Part shown: one piece after another, positions 10,497-23,720 of the stretch
Position numbering within the stretch: position 1 is the stretch's first letter
How the letters are laid out: the number at the start of each line of letters is the position of its first letter
NCBI RefSeq assembly: GCF_027409185.1
Contig: NC_084474.1
Coordinates: forward strand, 25,139,382-25,203,381
Reading direction: 5' to 3'
From: Cynocephalus volans
Taxonomy: Eukaryota; Chordata; Mammalia; Dermoptera; Cynocephalidae
DNA: 64,000 nucleotides
Notes under the pieces: generated by a model
Database searches by the model: none
What the model was told of the DNA's origin: nothing
Seen by the model: only the letters and a program-made list of their open reading frames with translations
Made by a program: the position numbers and the translations under genes

Positions 10497-10943
10497 TGTA
10501 TTAGTCTGTTTCTGTTGCTTATAACAAAACACACAGAACTGGGTAACATAAAGAAAATAAAATTTATTGCTTATGGTTTCTGAGGCTGGAAGTCCAAAGT
10601 CCAGGCAACGCATTTGGTGAATGCCTTGGTGGTGACAGTGATGGCAGGGTATCATAGTGCAAAAATGGTGGAGCAGAGAAAGCAGAGAGCGAGACAGAGA
10701 GACTCTCTTCTTTCTCCTCTTAAAGCCCACAGAACCATGCCCCCAGCCACCATTCTTAATAAATTCACTACAGCATGGTCCTGCAATCTAATCACTTCTT
10801 CAAGGCTTCACCCTTCAATCACCTTAGTAGGATTTCCCACCCTCTTAACGGTCACAGTGGGGGCCAAGTTTCTAATACATAAAACTTGGAGGACACAATT
10901 CAAACTTCAGTGAGTTTTGGGGGACATAATTCAATCCACTACA
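10497..10943 (-). mobile_element. Complete solo LTR (MaLR-like) with perfect target duplication
   Basis: A 447-bp unit starting 'tgtattagtctgtttctgt' and ending 'cataattcaatccactaca' on +, so the LTR reads on the minus strand. The flanking 5-bp repeats ccatc (10492-10496 and 10944-10948) are identical. It is related to MST/MLT-type LTRs and shares its family with the split copy at 1-1006. The 99-aa and 86-aa open frames inside are chance. Confidence 0.85.
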
Positions 10944-10948
10944 CCATC

Positions 10949-12281
10949 CAAACATTTATTTAGTTTACCATGCCACAAAACATGGTATCAGAAACTAAAA
11001 TAAAGTTTATGAAAACTATATTTTGTCTTTTTAGGCAATACAAATTTTAAAATCCTTATATTGATATGAACATCCTATACTTGTTATGATTAAATTGTTA
11101 CCAAAATTAAGTGGAAGTAACTTAGGGGTTAAGCATGAATTATAAACTAAATTAATAAATATTTTTAGAATTACTTCTTATCTAAGTCTCATAAATGTGC
11201 ATTAATATAGCTCCAAAGTGTCTATATTTTTTCTATAATAACATAATCTAGGATTGTCTATCATAGGCCAGAATAGTAAAGAAAATGACACAATCAATTT
11301 TACTTGTGGATAAAAAACTGATCAGAGTTCTCTATGCAACAAGGGCCACACTATAAAGCAATCTTTCCATATTTTTCTGTGCTGTATTTTTTACTAAACT
11401 TTAGTATCAAATCTGATCTACAATTTGCTTGAGCAAAGAATAGTATTTAAATGGCAGAGAGGCTAAAATGACCTCTATCTGAAATATGACCAGGGAGCTC
11501 TTTTCTTGCAAAAAAGGCAGCCTTGGACTCTTCAGTCTTTTGGTCCAGGGGTTGTCCTTCTCTGGGCCTGACCAAAGGAAGCCTACTGTGCACTGTGACT
11601 TGGCTCTTTGAACCTTATGATAATAACCACACTACACCAAGTTCATGCATATGAAATAAATTTAATGGCTGAGCTAGTTTACTACTTAGCCTCTTCCCCC
11701 TATCTTCTTTTCTGCCATCTCCTTTTCATTGGATGCTTCAACCTCATTAGTATTTCAGCAAAAAACTGGATCCTGTCCATCATTTTGGTTGTTGCTTTCT
11801 TTTTCCTGGCAGACAGAGCCAAACGTTTCAATAGAGTAAGTGGGGAGGAATACAGCACATTCAGAGTTTATGAAAGACCTTATTTACCATCAAAGTGAAG
11901 GTTTCCAGTACTCCAGCCCTGTTTTCTTATGCTCCTATGTCTTTGATGAGGAATTAAGAACTCCAGCCAGAGCTACAGAAGACACTGAGAGGTGCCTGGC
12001 AGAAGGCACTACATAGTGTCCTGAAGTTGTTCATTAATTATAGTGATATTGAAGAGTAGACCAAGGAGCAGAAGAGTGGTCGGAAACTATATCATAATAA
12101 TTTCTACAGGGGCACTTCTGAGAGAAATCCAACTCTGCACAATTAAAATGAATATCTCTCTGTTAGCTTCCATTGCACATTTTTTTTTTTTTTTTTTTTG
12201 GGCAAAGCATTCATTATAACTTGCCTTTTCATAGAGTTACTTGTAGTTCTGACCCTCTCCTTGACTTAATAGTAAGTCTTT
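10949..12281. other. Intergenic, no recognised element apart from a poly-T run
   Basis: AT-rich sequence. The 96-aa frame at 11608-11898 is hydrophobic but shows no known family and no supporting signals. A run of about 19 T lies at 12180-12199. Confidence 0.45.
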
Positions 12282-12468
12282 AGATGGTGGTTCTCAAATG
12301 TCAGTGAACCTAAAAATAATCTGAGGACCTTGTTTAAAGAATCCAGGGCTTACATCTCTAAGATTCTCATTCAGTAAATTTGAAATGGGGCTCAGGAAGG
12401 TTCACTTTAACAAGACTTCAGGTGATTGTAATGCAATGGTCTGTGACCCACCTTGAGAAATATTTGCC
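12282..12468 (+). mobile_element. MER5A-like hAT DNA transposon remnant
   Basis: The left terminus 'gtggttctcaaatgtcagtg' and the right terminus 'cccaccttgagaaatatttg' are imperfect inverted repeats of the MER5 type. The interior has 'attctcattcagtaaattt' and 'acttcaggtgattgtaatgc' as in MER5A. It is a non-autonomous remnant without transposase. Confidence 0.75.
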
Positions 12469-14220
12469 TAGAGATCAGGGTCTCTGTGGTCCTCACGCCC
12501 TAGCACTGTGTAGTGACCATACAGGTCCCCAGTGCATGTTTGTGGAATTGAGGCAAGTGCTTTGAATGGGGAAAACGCCACTGGTGATTCAAACTCAAGT
12601 ATACTGCTCTCAGAACGGAGACTGGAGTTCTAGCGGGTTGTGAATAGACTAATTTTTTTGATAGAAGGAAACTGTTTAAGCAATTCTTTAATTGGGGACA
12701 ATTGGTAAGAGAGAGATTCTGTTTTATCTAGAACTCCTGATAAAACTGCTTTATTTATTTACCTTTTCCTTGGGGAAAGGTACAGACCTGGGGAGGAAGA
12801 AATGCATTCCTTCCTTGCCTGTAGTACATGGAGAGAAGGTTCAGTCATGTTTGATCTTCCCATTCATACTGAAGTGTGCTTCCTGTGTCTTCTGTTTCTT
12901 TTGTTTACTGTTTACCAGGTGCTGTGAGCTCTGCTCTTTAACGTGCCTTGCCCTTTGTTTTTTTGCCACAGGGTGTGAAGCCATCTAGGTTATTTGTCCT
13001 TTGCTCTTGGCTACCTCTAAACAGCCATCCTCAAAAAGAGGAGAATTGCATCTTTTCTATCAGCTCACACACGTCATACAAAAACTCTATCTTTAATATT
13101 CAACTCTGTACTCCAAGATAAGTACAATCCATTACGTTCCAGCAACAACAACAAAAAACTCCAAAAAACAAAACCAAAACAAAACCAAAAACGCTGTATC
13201 TTTAATATGAGGAAAAGCACAATTCTTTGTTTCATTGCACTTTATAGTCACAAATTTGCTCGAAAAAGACATCGTCTAAAAAACTGATCATTATTTTAAT
13301 GTAAATATTATGGAAAGCATCTTAATTTTTTAGAGTTTGGTTAATGATTTCAACTATTGGAACAAATTAACACCACTTTCTTTCCCCAAAGCCATTCATG
13401 CCTCAGTTTATTTAAGTGTCACTAGTTGTGGACAGCCTAAGTTGCTCTAAGTGGGAAAAAATGATGAAAAATATATGTGGATAATGTCAAGATAAAATGT
13501 ATGCGAATCGTTTTGTTTGTTAAGTTTATTGAAACATTCAGTGCTCAGTAGGTCCTGGGTCTGTTTCCAAGTGAGAAAAGGCAGTAAACATAAACATTAA
13601 AATAAAAAATGATCTGTGTGTCCATTTTCTAAACCTGAGATCATCTACCGATCTGTTTTTTGATGAGCATTCAATAACACCTTTATCTTTTTAAATCACT
13701 GCAGCTCTTAAGAATATAACTGGCACAAATATCCTTGCCTCTCTGTGAATTTACATACCATCTTGATGTTAAAAAAAGTTATTGACGTGTAAAGGGTCTC
13801 TCTACCAAACAGCACAGTGCAATGGTGATTTCTATCCTATCTGGAGTTTATTGTATGGGCAGGAGCTGTCACTTTCCAATAGTATCTTCATTTATTATGC
13901 TAATTGACTTTCCAAGTGCTGACAGGAGGGCGTCTGCCCTGTGAAATATTCTCAGTTGGGGGGTTTTAAGCAAACCTGTTTTGTGCCTGAATAAAACCCG
14001 AAATCAATGTGTTTCTTTTCAAAGACGGGAGGGTCAATACTGTGGTTGTTTTTGTTCCCATCTAGTTATGTAACCGTGGGGACTTGTTTCTTTGCTTTCA
14101 GGATTTGTACAAAACACATTAAAGCTAAACAATAGGCAAGAGTCTCAGGAGCGACCCTGGAGCTGTGTCTTGGAGTATGTCCTCCTAAGTTTGGGAACCT
14201 CCAAGTAGTTCCATCTTAAG
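12469..14220. other. Repeat-poor block upstream of the PREX2 promoter
   Basis: Apart from an A/C-rich patch at 13140-13195, no interspersed repeat is recognisable. Several AT-rich motif clusters that might be regulatory are present, but none can be proven by reading. No coding potential is visible; the 98-aa frame at 12692-12988 has no known domain. Confidence 0.4.
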
Positions 14221-14221
14221 T

Positions 14222-14253
<32 letters not shown>

Positions 14254-14436
14254 GAGTGTGTTTGTGTGTTGTGTGTGTGTTGCATGTGTGTGTGTGTTGA
14301 GTGTGTGTGTGAGTATTGTGTGTGTGTTAGCTGGCAGGCAACACTTCCCCAGGGCTGAGTGTGTGTGTGTGTGTGTGTGCGTGCGTGTGTGTGTTTACTT
14401 AGCTGGCAGGCAACACTTCCCCAGGGCTGAGAGTGT

Positions 14437-14468
<32 letters not shown>

Positions 14469-14575
14469 TAGCTGGCAGGCAACACTTCCCCAGGGCTGAG
14501 TGTGTGTGTGTGTGTGTGTGTGTGCGTGCGTGTGTGTGTTTACTTAGCTGGCAGGCAACACTTCCCCAGGGCTGA

Positions 14576-14607
<32 letters not shown>

Positions 14608-15095
14608 GTTAGCTGGCAGGCAACACTTCCCCAGGGCTGAGTGTGTGTGTGTTGAGTTTGCGTGTGTGTGTGTTGAGTTTGCGTGTGTGTGTTGTTTGCA
14701 TGTGTGTGTTGAGTTTGCGTGTGTGTGTTGAGTTTGCGTGTGTGTGTGCGTGCGTGTGTGTGTTTACTTAGCTGGCAGGCAACACTTCCCCAGGGCTGAG
14801 AATGTGTGTGTTTGTGTGTTTGTGTGTGTGTGTTAGCTGGCAGGCAACACTTCCCCAGGGTTGAGTGTGTGTGTGTGTGTGCGTGCGTGCGTGCGTGTGT
14901 TTAGTTAGCTGGCAGGCAACACTTCCCCAGGGCTGAGAGTGTGTGTGTTTGTGTGTTTGTGTGTGTGTGTTAGCTGGCAGGCAACACTTCCCCAGGGCTG
15001 AGTGTGTGTGTGTTGAGTTTGCGTGTGTGTGTTGAGTTTGCGTGTGTGTGTGTGTGTGTTTAGTTAGCTGGCAGGCAACACTTCCCCAGGGTTGT
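14221..15095 (+). repeat. Compound GT microsatellite and minisatellite, ten ~33-bp cores
   Basis: A core beginning 'ttagctggcaggcaacac' and ending 'ttccccagggctgag' occurs ten times, starting near 14327, 14399, 14468, 14544, 14609, 14768, 14833, 14905, 14970 and 15064. The spacers are (GT)n runs. They alternate between a 'gtgcgtgcgtgtgtgtgttta' type and a 'gtgtgtttgtgtgtg' type, giving a two-core higher-order period near 140 bp. Between cores 5 and 6 and cores 9 and 10, a short unit 'gttgagtttgcgtgtgtgt' is repeated. Core sequences are almost identical, so amplification is recent. The array ends about 360 bp before the PREX2 start codon. Open frames across it (116 aa on +, 244 aa on -) are repeat artefacts. 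Confidence 0.95.
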
Positions 15096-15228
15096 GTTTC
15101 CTTTTTCCTGAGATTTGGCGAAGGGTAAAAGGTCGGAGTCACATGGACACAAAGCATTTGATTAATGTCCAAGTCACCGCTGTGGCTGCCGGGGCCGCGT
15201 GAGGCCGGAGCGCGGGGCCGGACGCGCC

Positions 15229-15237
15229 GGGCGGGGG
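15229..15237 (+). promoter_or_regulatory. GC box (Sp1-type site)
   Basis: GGGCGGGGG, about 225 bp upstream of the PREX2 ATG. It matches the Sp/KLF consensus; function is inferred from position only. Confidence 0.5.
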
Positions 15238-15344
15238 TCGGAGCCCCCTCTCCCGGGAGTTTCCTCCGCAGAGCGCCGCGCCTCCCGCGCCGGAGCTCCA
15301 GCCCGAGACCCCTCCTGTGCCCCCGCCCCAGCCTCGGCCGCAGC

Positions 15345-15350
15345 ATGTAA
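15345..15350 (+). promoter_or_regulatory. Minimal upstream ORF (ATG directly followed by TAA)
   Basis: In 'cagcatgtaaag' a start codon is immediately followed by a stop, 109 nt before the PREX2 ATG. If the transcript begins upstream of 15345, this start-stop element would lie in the 5' UTR, where such elements can stall or divert scanning ribosomes. Its context (a C at -3, not a purine after alignment of gcagcATG: G at -3 is 'c-a-g-c', so moderate at best) is weaker than that of the main start. Inclusion in the mRNA is inference. Confidence 0.5.
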
Positions 15351-16967
<1,617 letters not shown>

Positions 16968-17146
16968 TTTTTTTTTCTTCTTCTTCAAAAAGATGACTGG
17001 TGAGGGGATCTTAACCCTTGACTTGGTGTTGTCAGCACCACGCTCTCCAAAGTGAGCTAACTGACCATCCCTGTATAGGGATCCCAACCCATGGCCTTGT
17101 TGTTATCAGCACCACACTCTCCCAAGTGAGCCATGGGCCGGCCCTA
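16968..17146 (-). mobile_element. Dimeric tRNA-Ile SINE (CYN type)
   Basis: On the minus strand two tRNA-Ile-like monomers follow each other: 'gggccggcccatggctcac' with 'gtggtgctgataacaac', then 'gatggtcagttagctcac' with 'gcgtggtgctgacaacacc'. A T-rich tract on the + side marks the A tail. Flanks are aatttggcttt (16957-16967) and aatgtggcttt (17147-17157), a target duplication with one mismatch. Both monomers still have anticodon-region sequence, so this copy shows the undeleted dimer. Confidence 0.85.
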
Positions 17147-17157
17147 AATGTGGCTTT

Positions 17158-18180
17158 AATGAAACTTTTTTGGTGACAAAATACTTGGACTTTTGAAGAA
17201 CCTGAGTAATTCCTTAAGGAGTTACTCCTTTCCGAAGGTATATGAGAAAAGCGCTGTGAAGAATGCTAATTTGCAGAAAGACAGCTAACTTAATCTACTT
17301 TTTATTCAAAATATCAGTTTTTCCTCTAATCTTAACACTTGATAATTGCTTTTTAAAACTTATTATCACTATACAGAGTTTGGTAAGAAAGTATGGGAGG
17401 TGTAAAATAAATCATATTTTTCTTTTTTACAAATAGAACATTACTTTATGATTTCATTCTTTTTCTTCTTATCTCACTTGGAAATTATGAACTTCTAACA
17501 CTTTTCCTTTTCTTTGTCCATTATTTGTGCTTTTGTACGTTTACGCACACAAGTGCACTAACTGGCCTGAATGTCATCCTAAACAAAAGTTTATTCTGGC
17601 TTCTTTATGGTCTCATAATCACTCAGAGCCTTAGATCTATTTGTAATGCATTATTAGATTTTCATTTTGGGGCATTATTTATAGCAACATTGAATCCCCA
17701 TGTAGTTTTCCTGGTCACCTGCAGTTGATGTAGTCAATTTAGTTTTAATATTAGACTATGCTAATATGTACCAAGAGCTTTAAAAATATTCAAACCCTTT
17801 GGCCTGATAATTCCTCTTCTAGGAACCTATCCTGAAAGAATGATCAGAAATGGAGACAAACAGTAAAAGTTATTTAAAAAAAAAATTAGCCATAGTATTA
17901 AATTGAATGATAGATTTCTTGCAAAAAATTGATTAGTTCATTTCTAAGTCAGATTTAAATATTTTTTAGCTGAGTCATTAGTCATTTCTGTCATTGCTTT
18001 AAGCCATTAACATGGATGAAGGATGACTCTTATCTTTATTAGGAAGAGGAAGAGATAGAGAACATATTTTTAGGTCTATCAAGAACATATTTTTACTTAC
18101 AGGCCCACAAATAAGCAAACAAAATGGTATTATTTTCCTTGATTAAAAGATAATGTGATCTGAGGGGAAAACTTTTCTTA
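17158..18180. other. Intron, no recognised element
   Basis: AT-rich sequence with no gene or nameable repeat. Confidence 0.4.
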
Positions 18181-18716
18181 CTAAGATCTTTTCTACTTCT
18201 GAATCCTTTCTCTCCTCAATTCCAACCTTTTGGCCTTTTAAGGAAAGAGCACCTTCCCCCACCCCAGCCCCAGGACAATCCATGAGCATTGCTTTTTTCC
18301 CTCTGTACTAGAGCGTCGATCTAAGCATCTTCTCTCTAGCTGCCACCCAGCCATACACTTCTTGTTGAGTAAGGCTCTGTGCTTTAAGTTTGTTCTGCCC
18401 CCGTGTGCCATGCTTTCTCAGGCCTCTGCCTTGTTCTTCCAGGGCCTTCCTCCTATACCTGTTGGGCTTTCAAGGCTTACTTTACACCCCTCCAACCCTT
18501 GCTTTGTACCCACTCTACCCCATGTTTACTTCTTCCATAGTACTTAAAGTAGCTGAGGCATTTGTTTGTTTACCTTTGTCTCAATTCTGCTAGATAGGAA
18601 GCTCCTGAGGACAGTGACATGGCTTGCTTGCCTGTGCCTCCACAGAATTTTGTGTAGTACTTGTGACATTGTAGGGTACTCAATAAATGCTTATTGAATG
18701 AATAAATGAATGAATG
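18181..18716 (+). mobile_element. L2 LINE 3' end
   Basis: Shows 'ggaagctcctgaggacagtg', then 'ggtactcaataaatgcttat' and the terminal (gaat)n of L2. Diverged cysteine-poor coding text lies upstream. Confidence 0.65.
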
Positions 18717-19845
18717 AATTGACCCATCCTCTATCTCCCCACCCCATTTTTAAGGACATTTCCTCAGTCGTCCTTAAAATTCTGATTTCCTTTTTCTTCC
18801 ATTTAGTCTGAATAGATAGAGGAAGTTTCTAAGTTTCACTCAGGCACATATGAATTTGTGCAAAAACAAGTTTCAAATTAAACATGTACTACATGCCTTT
18901 AAAATAGAAATATGACTTAATTCAGACATTGAGGTATTAAAAGACTTTGCAACGCACTATTATTTCATCTCATGTATTCTTAGTTTTCATCTGAGATCAT
19001 GGATAGGTTACATTATTTAGATTAATTGTTTTTAGGTCACAGAAAAATGGTAGAGAATGATGTGATTTGCTTGAATTTATGTTCTTGTGTTGTTTTGGAA
19101 ATGAAATTTTGTGGTTTATTTTAAATACTCTAAAACATTTCTTTTAAAGAAATGATTTTATAAACCTAGTATCAGTATTTAATGTCCACAGTCTGGACAA
19201 TGGTCGGTTGCAACCTGTTTCCTGTTTGCAACTCAGTGACACAGCATGCCAAGATCACAGACCTATTAGAGTGGATTGAGAAAGGGCAGACCCAGAGCCA
19301 GCTTCACGGGTTTGCATCCTGCACGGTGGCAAAGGGCTTTGAGCTCAGGAGGACCCCATGCTTGGTTAAATGCTCTGCTATCACCGACTTAAAATTCTGA
19401 CTAATTTTCTTTGAACTCGTGTTTTGCAAGTGAAGTCTGCTGGGACAGTGAAGCATGAACAGAACAGATACATGAAAGGAAGAAGCTTTATATTTCAGTA
19501 CCTTTGATAGCACCCTTTTCCTGCTTTTTGAACAAGGGTTCTCACATTTTTATTTTGCACTGGGCCTGGAAAATTGTGTAGACAAGTTTCGCTGTGGGTC
19601 AGTGGCAGTGAGGCAGGATGACCATATAATTCATTATCTAAACTGGGACACTTCTGAGAGTGAAAGGGAGTGCTATTAATAATTACACTGGGAACAGTTG
19701 GAAGCTGGGATTGTTGCTGACAAACCAGAACGCATGGCTATTTCACATTGTAGGCACCTTGAGACAAAGACTTTGAGCTAAGTGTCTTGCCATAAACAAA
19801 AGGTTTTGAAATTTGTGGCCTGTCCAGGCTTTGACCTCAGATACC
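18717..19845. other. Intron, no recognised element
   Basis: AT-rich. Nothing nameable is visible on either strand. Confidence 0.4.
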
Positions 19846-20010
19846 CTAGAATTTGAGTCCTGTCTCTAATTTAGTATGCAACTTTAGACACACTCCAAAA
19901 CTTCTTAAGCCTCTTCTTCTTCCTCTGTAAGATGGGGAATAATAGCATTTCGCAAGGTTGCTGTAAGCATGAGCACCGGGCTCAGCTTAGAGGGCCTTCG
20001 AAATACTTAC
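19846..20010 (+). mobile_element. MIR SINE
   Basis: Contains 'gaatttgagtcctgtctc', 'cttcttcctctgtaagatgg' and 'ggaataatagcatttcgcaa', the MIR order of B-box-distal and core region. Confidence 0.6.
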
Positions 20011-20479
20011 TGTTATTTTCTCTTATGCTGCGTTATTGTAGAGAGTTGTGCATATCTGCCATCTTTAGATGTAAATTTCGTTTGTGTTATATTCTCCTCT
20101 ACTCTTTTTCTGTGTCTCTGAGTCTCTTCTTGACTTGCTCCTCTGGCATTTTCCTTTGTCATTGCAGCAGTCCTCATGGCAATTTTGTAAGTGCTCAGTT
20201 GACTTTAAGACATTGAGAGCACTTCATATACTATGTAAGGACAACCATAGTTAAGTCTGGTGCCTTCCAGTTTACACCAAGCAATTGCATATTCACTGTC
20301 TGATTTGGCTTCTTGTAGGTGTGTCTCTTAACTCTCAAAGTTGTGCTTCCTGGAGCTACAGGGACCTTTACAGCGGGCGAAGGGAGGCTGAGTTTTATGG
20401 CTTCAGGCTTCCTATCCGGGCTTCTTCCAGAATCGTCCCACCTTCCTCTGATTTGTGTTTTTTGCAAAAGCAGTCAGAA

Positions 20480-20600
20480 AAAGCACTTATCTAGATGGTA
20501 AATTCCCGGAGAACAGAGACTATGCACTTACTTCCTGTGTGCTTTCCTTGGCCTAAACACAGTGCTTTGTAAATAGCAGGTGCTCAAGAAAACCAACAAA
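20480..20600 (+). mobile_element. L2 or MIR 3' end fragment
   Basis: 'gtaaattcccggagaacaga' and 'agtgctttgtaaatagcagg' followed by 'tgctcaagaa' correspond to the L2/MIR terminus. Confidence 0.5.
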
Positions 20601-20727
20601 CAGGCAAACAAAGCAAAAGCAAACAAAGCGGAATTTGAATAATGAATCTGAAAACAACCCCTTTCAGTCATGACCTGAATCTTCCAGGCAAAGACAAATT
20701 GATTTAACACATTATGCTTAGGGCTTA

Positions 20728-21113
20728 TATTATGGACTGCATTGTGTCCCTCCCAAGATTCATCTGTTGAAGCCCTAACACCCAATACTTCAGAATGGGA
20801 CTGTATTTGCAGATAGAGCCTTTAAAGAAGTGATTAAGTTAAAATAGGCCATTAGGGTGGGCCCTAATTCAGTCTGACGGGTGTTCATAAAGGAAGAGAT
20901 TTGGACACACAGAGGAATGGTCGTGCACAGAGGAAAGACTGTGGGAAGACACAGGGAGCAGGCAGCCATCTGCAAGCCAACGAGGGAGGCCTCAGGAGAA
21001 ACCCGACTTGTTGACATCTTGATCGTGGACTTCTAGCCTTCAGAACTGTGAGGAAATAGATTTCTGTGTAAGCCTTCAGTCTGTGATATTTTGCTACGGC
21101 AGCCTGAGCAGAC
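20728..21113 (+). mobile_element. MLT1-like LTR (MaLR)
   Basis: 'tggactgcattgtgtccctc', 'gttgaagccctaacaccca', 'attagggtgggccctaattc', 'acttctagccttcagaactg' and 'ttgctacggcagcctgagca' follow the MLT1 LTR order. Confidence 0.75.
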
Positions 21114-21350
21114 AGATGGTTGCTGCGCTTGAGGTGCAGAGAGAGGTGAGACATGGCCTTACCCATGATAAGCTCCCAACTTAGTGGAGGAAAGAGAAAA
21201 GCACACAGCTTATCACAGTGCTCCACAGGAGGTACAGTAATAGTCATAAGCAACATGGCAGGAGGCATTAGGGGAGTCTTCAGTCTGGGAGCCAAGGGCA
21301 GTTTTGGGAAGAGGTGATGGAAGGCAGAGGAAGGATGAGGAGGAATGTGC
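21114..21350 (-). mobile_element. L2-like remnant (antisense)
   Basis: Text such as 'ataagctcccaacttagtgg', 'gcttatcacagtgctcca' and 'ggaagaggtgatggaaggc' resembles antisense L2 internal sequence. Confidence 0.4.
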
Positions 21351-22549
21351 CAGACTGGGAGGAGAGTTATCCAGCCCCAAAGAGCAGCATGTGTGGTGTG
21401 GCCTTGGTGTGGCAGAGCCTGGCATACTGGGGGCGCCAAAGGATTCTTCACAACTGGAGATAAGAAGTCCCCGGTGCTTTTTGGGTATTGGTAGATGAGA
21501 TAAGTTCAGTCCAGCGTGAGAAGGGTTCCATTCTTGAGAATTCTATCAGCTGTGGGGAACAATGGGAGGGGATACTTGCTCCCTCGGTAATAAATCTGAG
21601 ACCTCCAGGGTTGAGACTGAGAAGTTACCAGGCCAGCATTCCCTGAATCTGTCTCTGAGTGTCACCTTGGGACTCCTTCCCCTCACTGACTGCTTCCCCA
21701 CCTCCCAGGGCCTCACCACACGCTGCTGCTTCCGCAGTCCACACGAGCATCCTTGCTCCTCTTGATCGGTGACAGGCTACAACCTCAAAAAGCCAGTAAT
21801 CATAGAAACTGCATGAAACATAAGAATAGTCTAGCTGTGCAATACAACTTTCTGCTCCCACCAAAGTGGTTTTGCTCTCAAGGTCTGCAGACTCTGCCCT
21901 ATTTTCCGTCTAAGCTCCTAGATAGCTCCCTATCAATCTTCCTGGATGAGCACTACGGCTGGCTGACTTGCCTGTCTTTGTTGCATGGTCATTATCCTGA
22001 ATGTGCATACATGAAGGATGGCCTCAGGAAACTGCCTTCAAAATGAACTGATTCTCTTGTAGTGAACATACCGGGATCCAAATGGAGTGTTTTCTTAATT
22101 CTGATTTTTGGAGTATATATGATTTTCTAGCATATGGCTAGAGCCCACTCCCTGCATAGAGGGATGTGTGTTTAGTCTTATGATTTCATTTGCACCTTGT
22201 TAGAGTACAATGACGTTAATATAAAATAACATCTATTGAGATTAGATTTGTTTCTTAGCAAGAGAATTCTGTTGACAGGGTTGAGGGATAAGATGAGAGT
22301 CTGGTTACCATTAGGAGTTTCTGCTACTGTATTGGCTCAGGTTAGAAATGTGGCATGTCTGATCTAAGATAGAAGCAATAGAGAAGATAAAAAACAAACA
22401 AACAAAAAATAAACCAAACTAAACCACGAAAACACAAATGCCCTACAACTATGAGACATTTCTGGGGTAGAACCTTTAGTGTTTTGTGTTCATTTGGAAG
22501 TAGAGGTTTAAATACATTGGAGAACATAGGATGGTGCTAGGTCTCTAGT
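21351..22549. other. Intron, no recognised element
   Basis: Moderate GC around 21.6-22.0 kb. The 97-aa frame at 21753-22046 has no known domain and no splice support. Confidence 0.4.
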
Positions 22550-23290
22550 TTTGAAGACTAGATGGTGAGTGTCATTAACTGAGAAATGGAATGCAAGGGA
22601 CAAAATGGCATTGGGATGAGTAAGAAAATGAATTTGGTTTTGGACCTGTTGAGCTGAGCTGCAAATTCTGCTATAATCTTTGAAGATAGAAATGTGGAAC
22701 TTAAGAAAGAATTTGTGGCAAAAGTTAGAGAACTAGAATTTATGTGATCTTATACAAGTACGTTGAAGCCATCAGGTGGAGCAATTAGAGGAAGAAAACT
22801 TTACAAGCCAAGGGTAGGATATTGGAGAGCCAGTGCTGAAGGTTAGCACTGCAGAGTGCACAGGTGGCTTTGAACCCTCAAAGGTTGAAAGCAAGAACCA
22901 GGAGAGAGGGACATCTGCAAAGCCAACGAAGGATCTAGTTTCTGGAAGAAAGGTCTCCTTAATGTGTCAGGACTTTAAGGAATTAGGTAGTGTGAAGACT
23001 GAAGAGGTCACCGGACTCGGCAATTAGAACATCATTGGCTCTCAGCTTTGGTAAGTGTTGGAAGCTCTCAGAAGCCAAATGGTAAGAATGAGTTGAGACA
23101 TGCGTGGAGGCTGAGGAGGTGGAGACTGATGGAGAAACTATCCAAGGAGGTTGGTGGTAAATACAAGGAGAGAAATAGGTTAGAAACGTAAGGGGATGAT
23201 TTTGTCTGGGAATATTTAAGGAAGATGAGTATAGTCAAGGGGAAGGAGACAACAAAAAGGGAACCAGAGCAGCGAGCACAGAACGTGGCA
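22550..23290 (-). mobile_element. L2 LINE remnant (antisense, long)
   Basis: Purine-rich text ('ttggttttggacctgttgag', 'ccaggagagagggacatctg', 'ggaattaggtagtgtgaagac' in pieces) follows the antisense L2 ORF2 and 3' region loosely over several hundred bases. Confidence 0.5.
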
Positions 23291-23574
23291 GAAGGTGGAT
23301 GGTATCTTTAAGTAAGCCATGGCGAGTGCCCCCATGTCACTGGGAGACAAGGTGGGCATTGGAATAATATACTGAGCCATCCTGCCATGGAACACACCTG
23401 TAGCAAACCGTCATTGCAGATGCTAAGAATGAGCAAGCTGTCTCTTGTGTATTTTAAAAGTTCTGCTTCTTCAGTCTACAGCCTGTGGAATGGTCTAGGA
23501 ACAGCCTTTGTGCCCCCTGTGGACACTGACCAGAGGTCTCTTTCCCATGCTGGGACAGTGGAGTGAAGGGCATG

Positions 23575-23720
23575 GCACAGAGCATGGCTTAGGGAATCTG
23601 ATGACCTGGGTTAAAATCCTGGCACTGAAACTTACAAATTGCATCTCTTTGGGCAAAACAAATAGCTTTTTTTATGCCTCAGTTTCACATTTGGAAAGCA
23701 CATTTGACAATATCTACCAG
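23575..23720 (+). mobile_element. MIR SINE
   Basis: 'gatgacctgggttaaaatcc', 'tggcactgaaacttacaaat' and 'atgcctcagtttcacattt' match the MIR tRNA-derived and core parts. Confidence 0.65.

Noticed and set aside
14225-14575. 116-aa Cys-Val-rich open frame on the + strand
   Set aside because: Pure GT-repeat translation.
14327-15095. Regularly spaced ~33-bp repeats resembling a CRISPR array
   Set aside because: The spacers are GT microsatellite, not unique sequence; the locus is mammalian.
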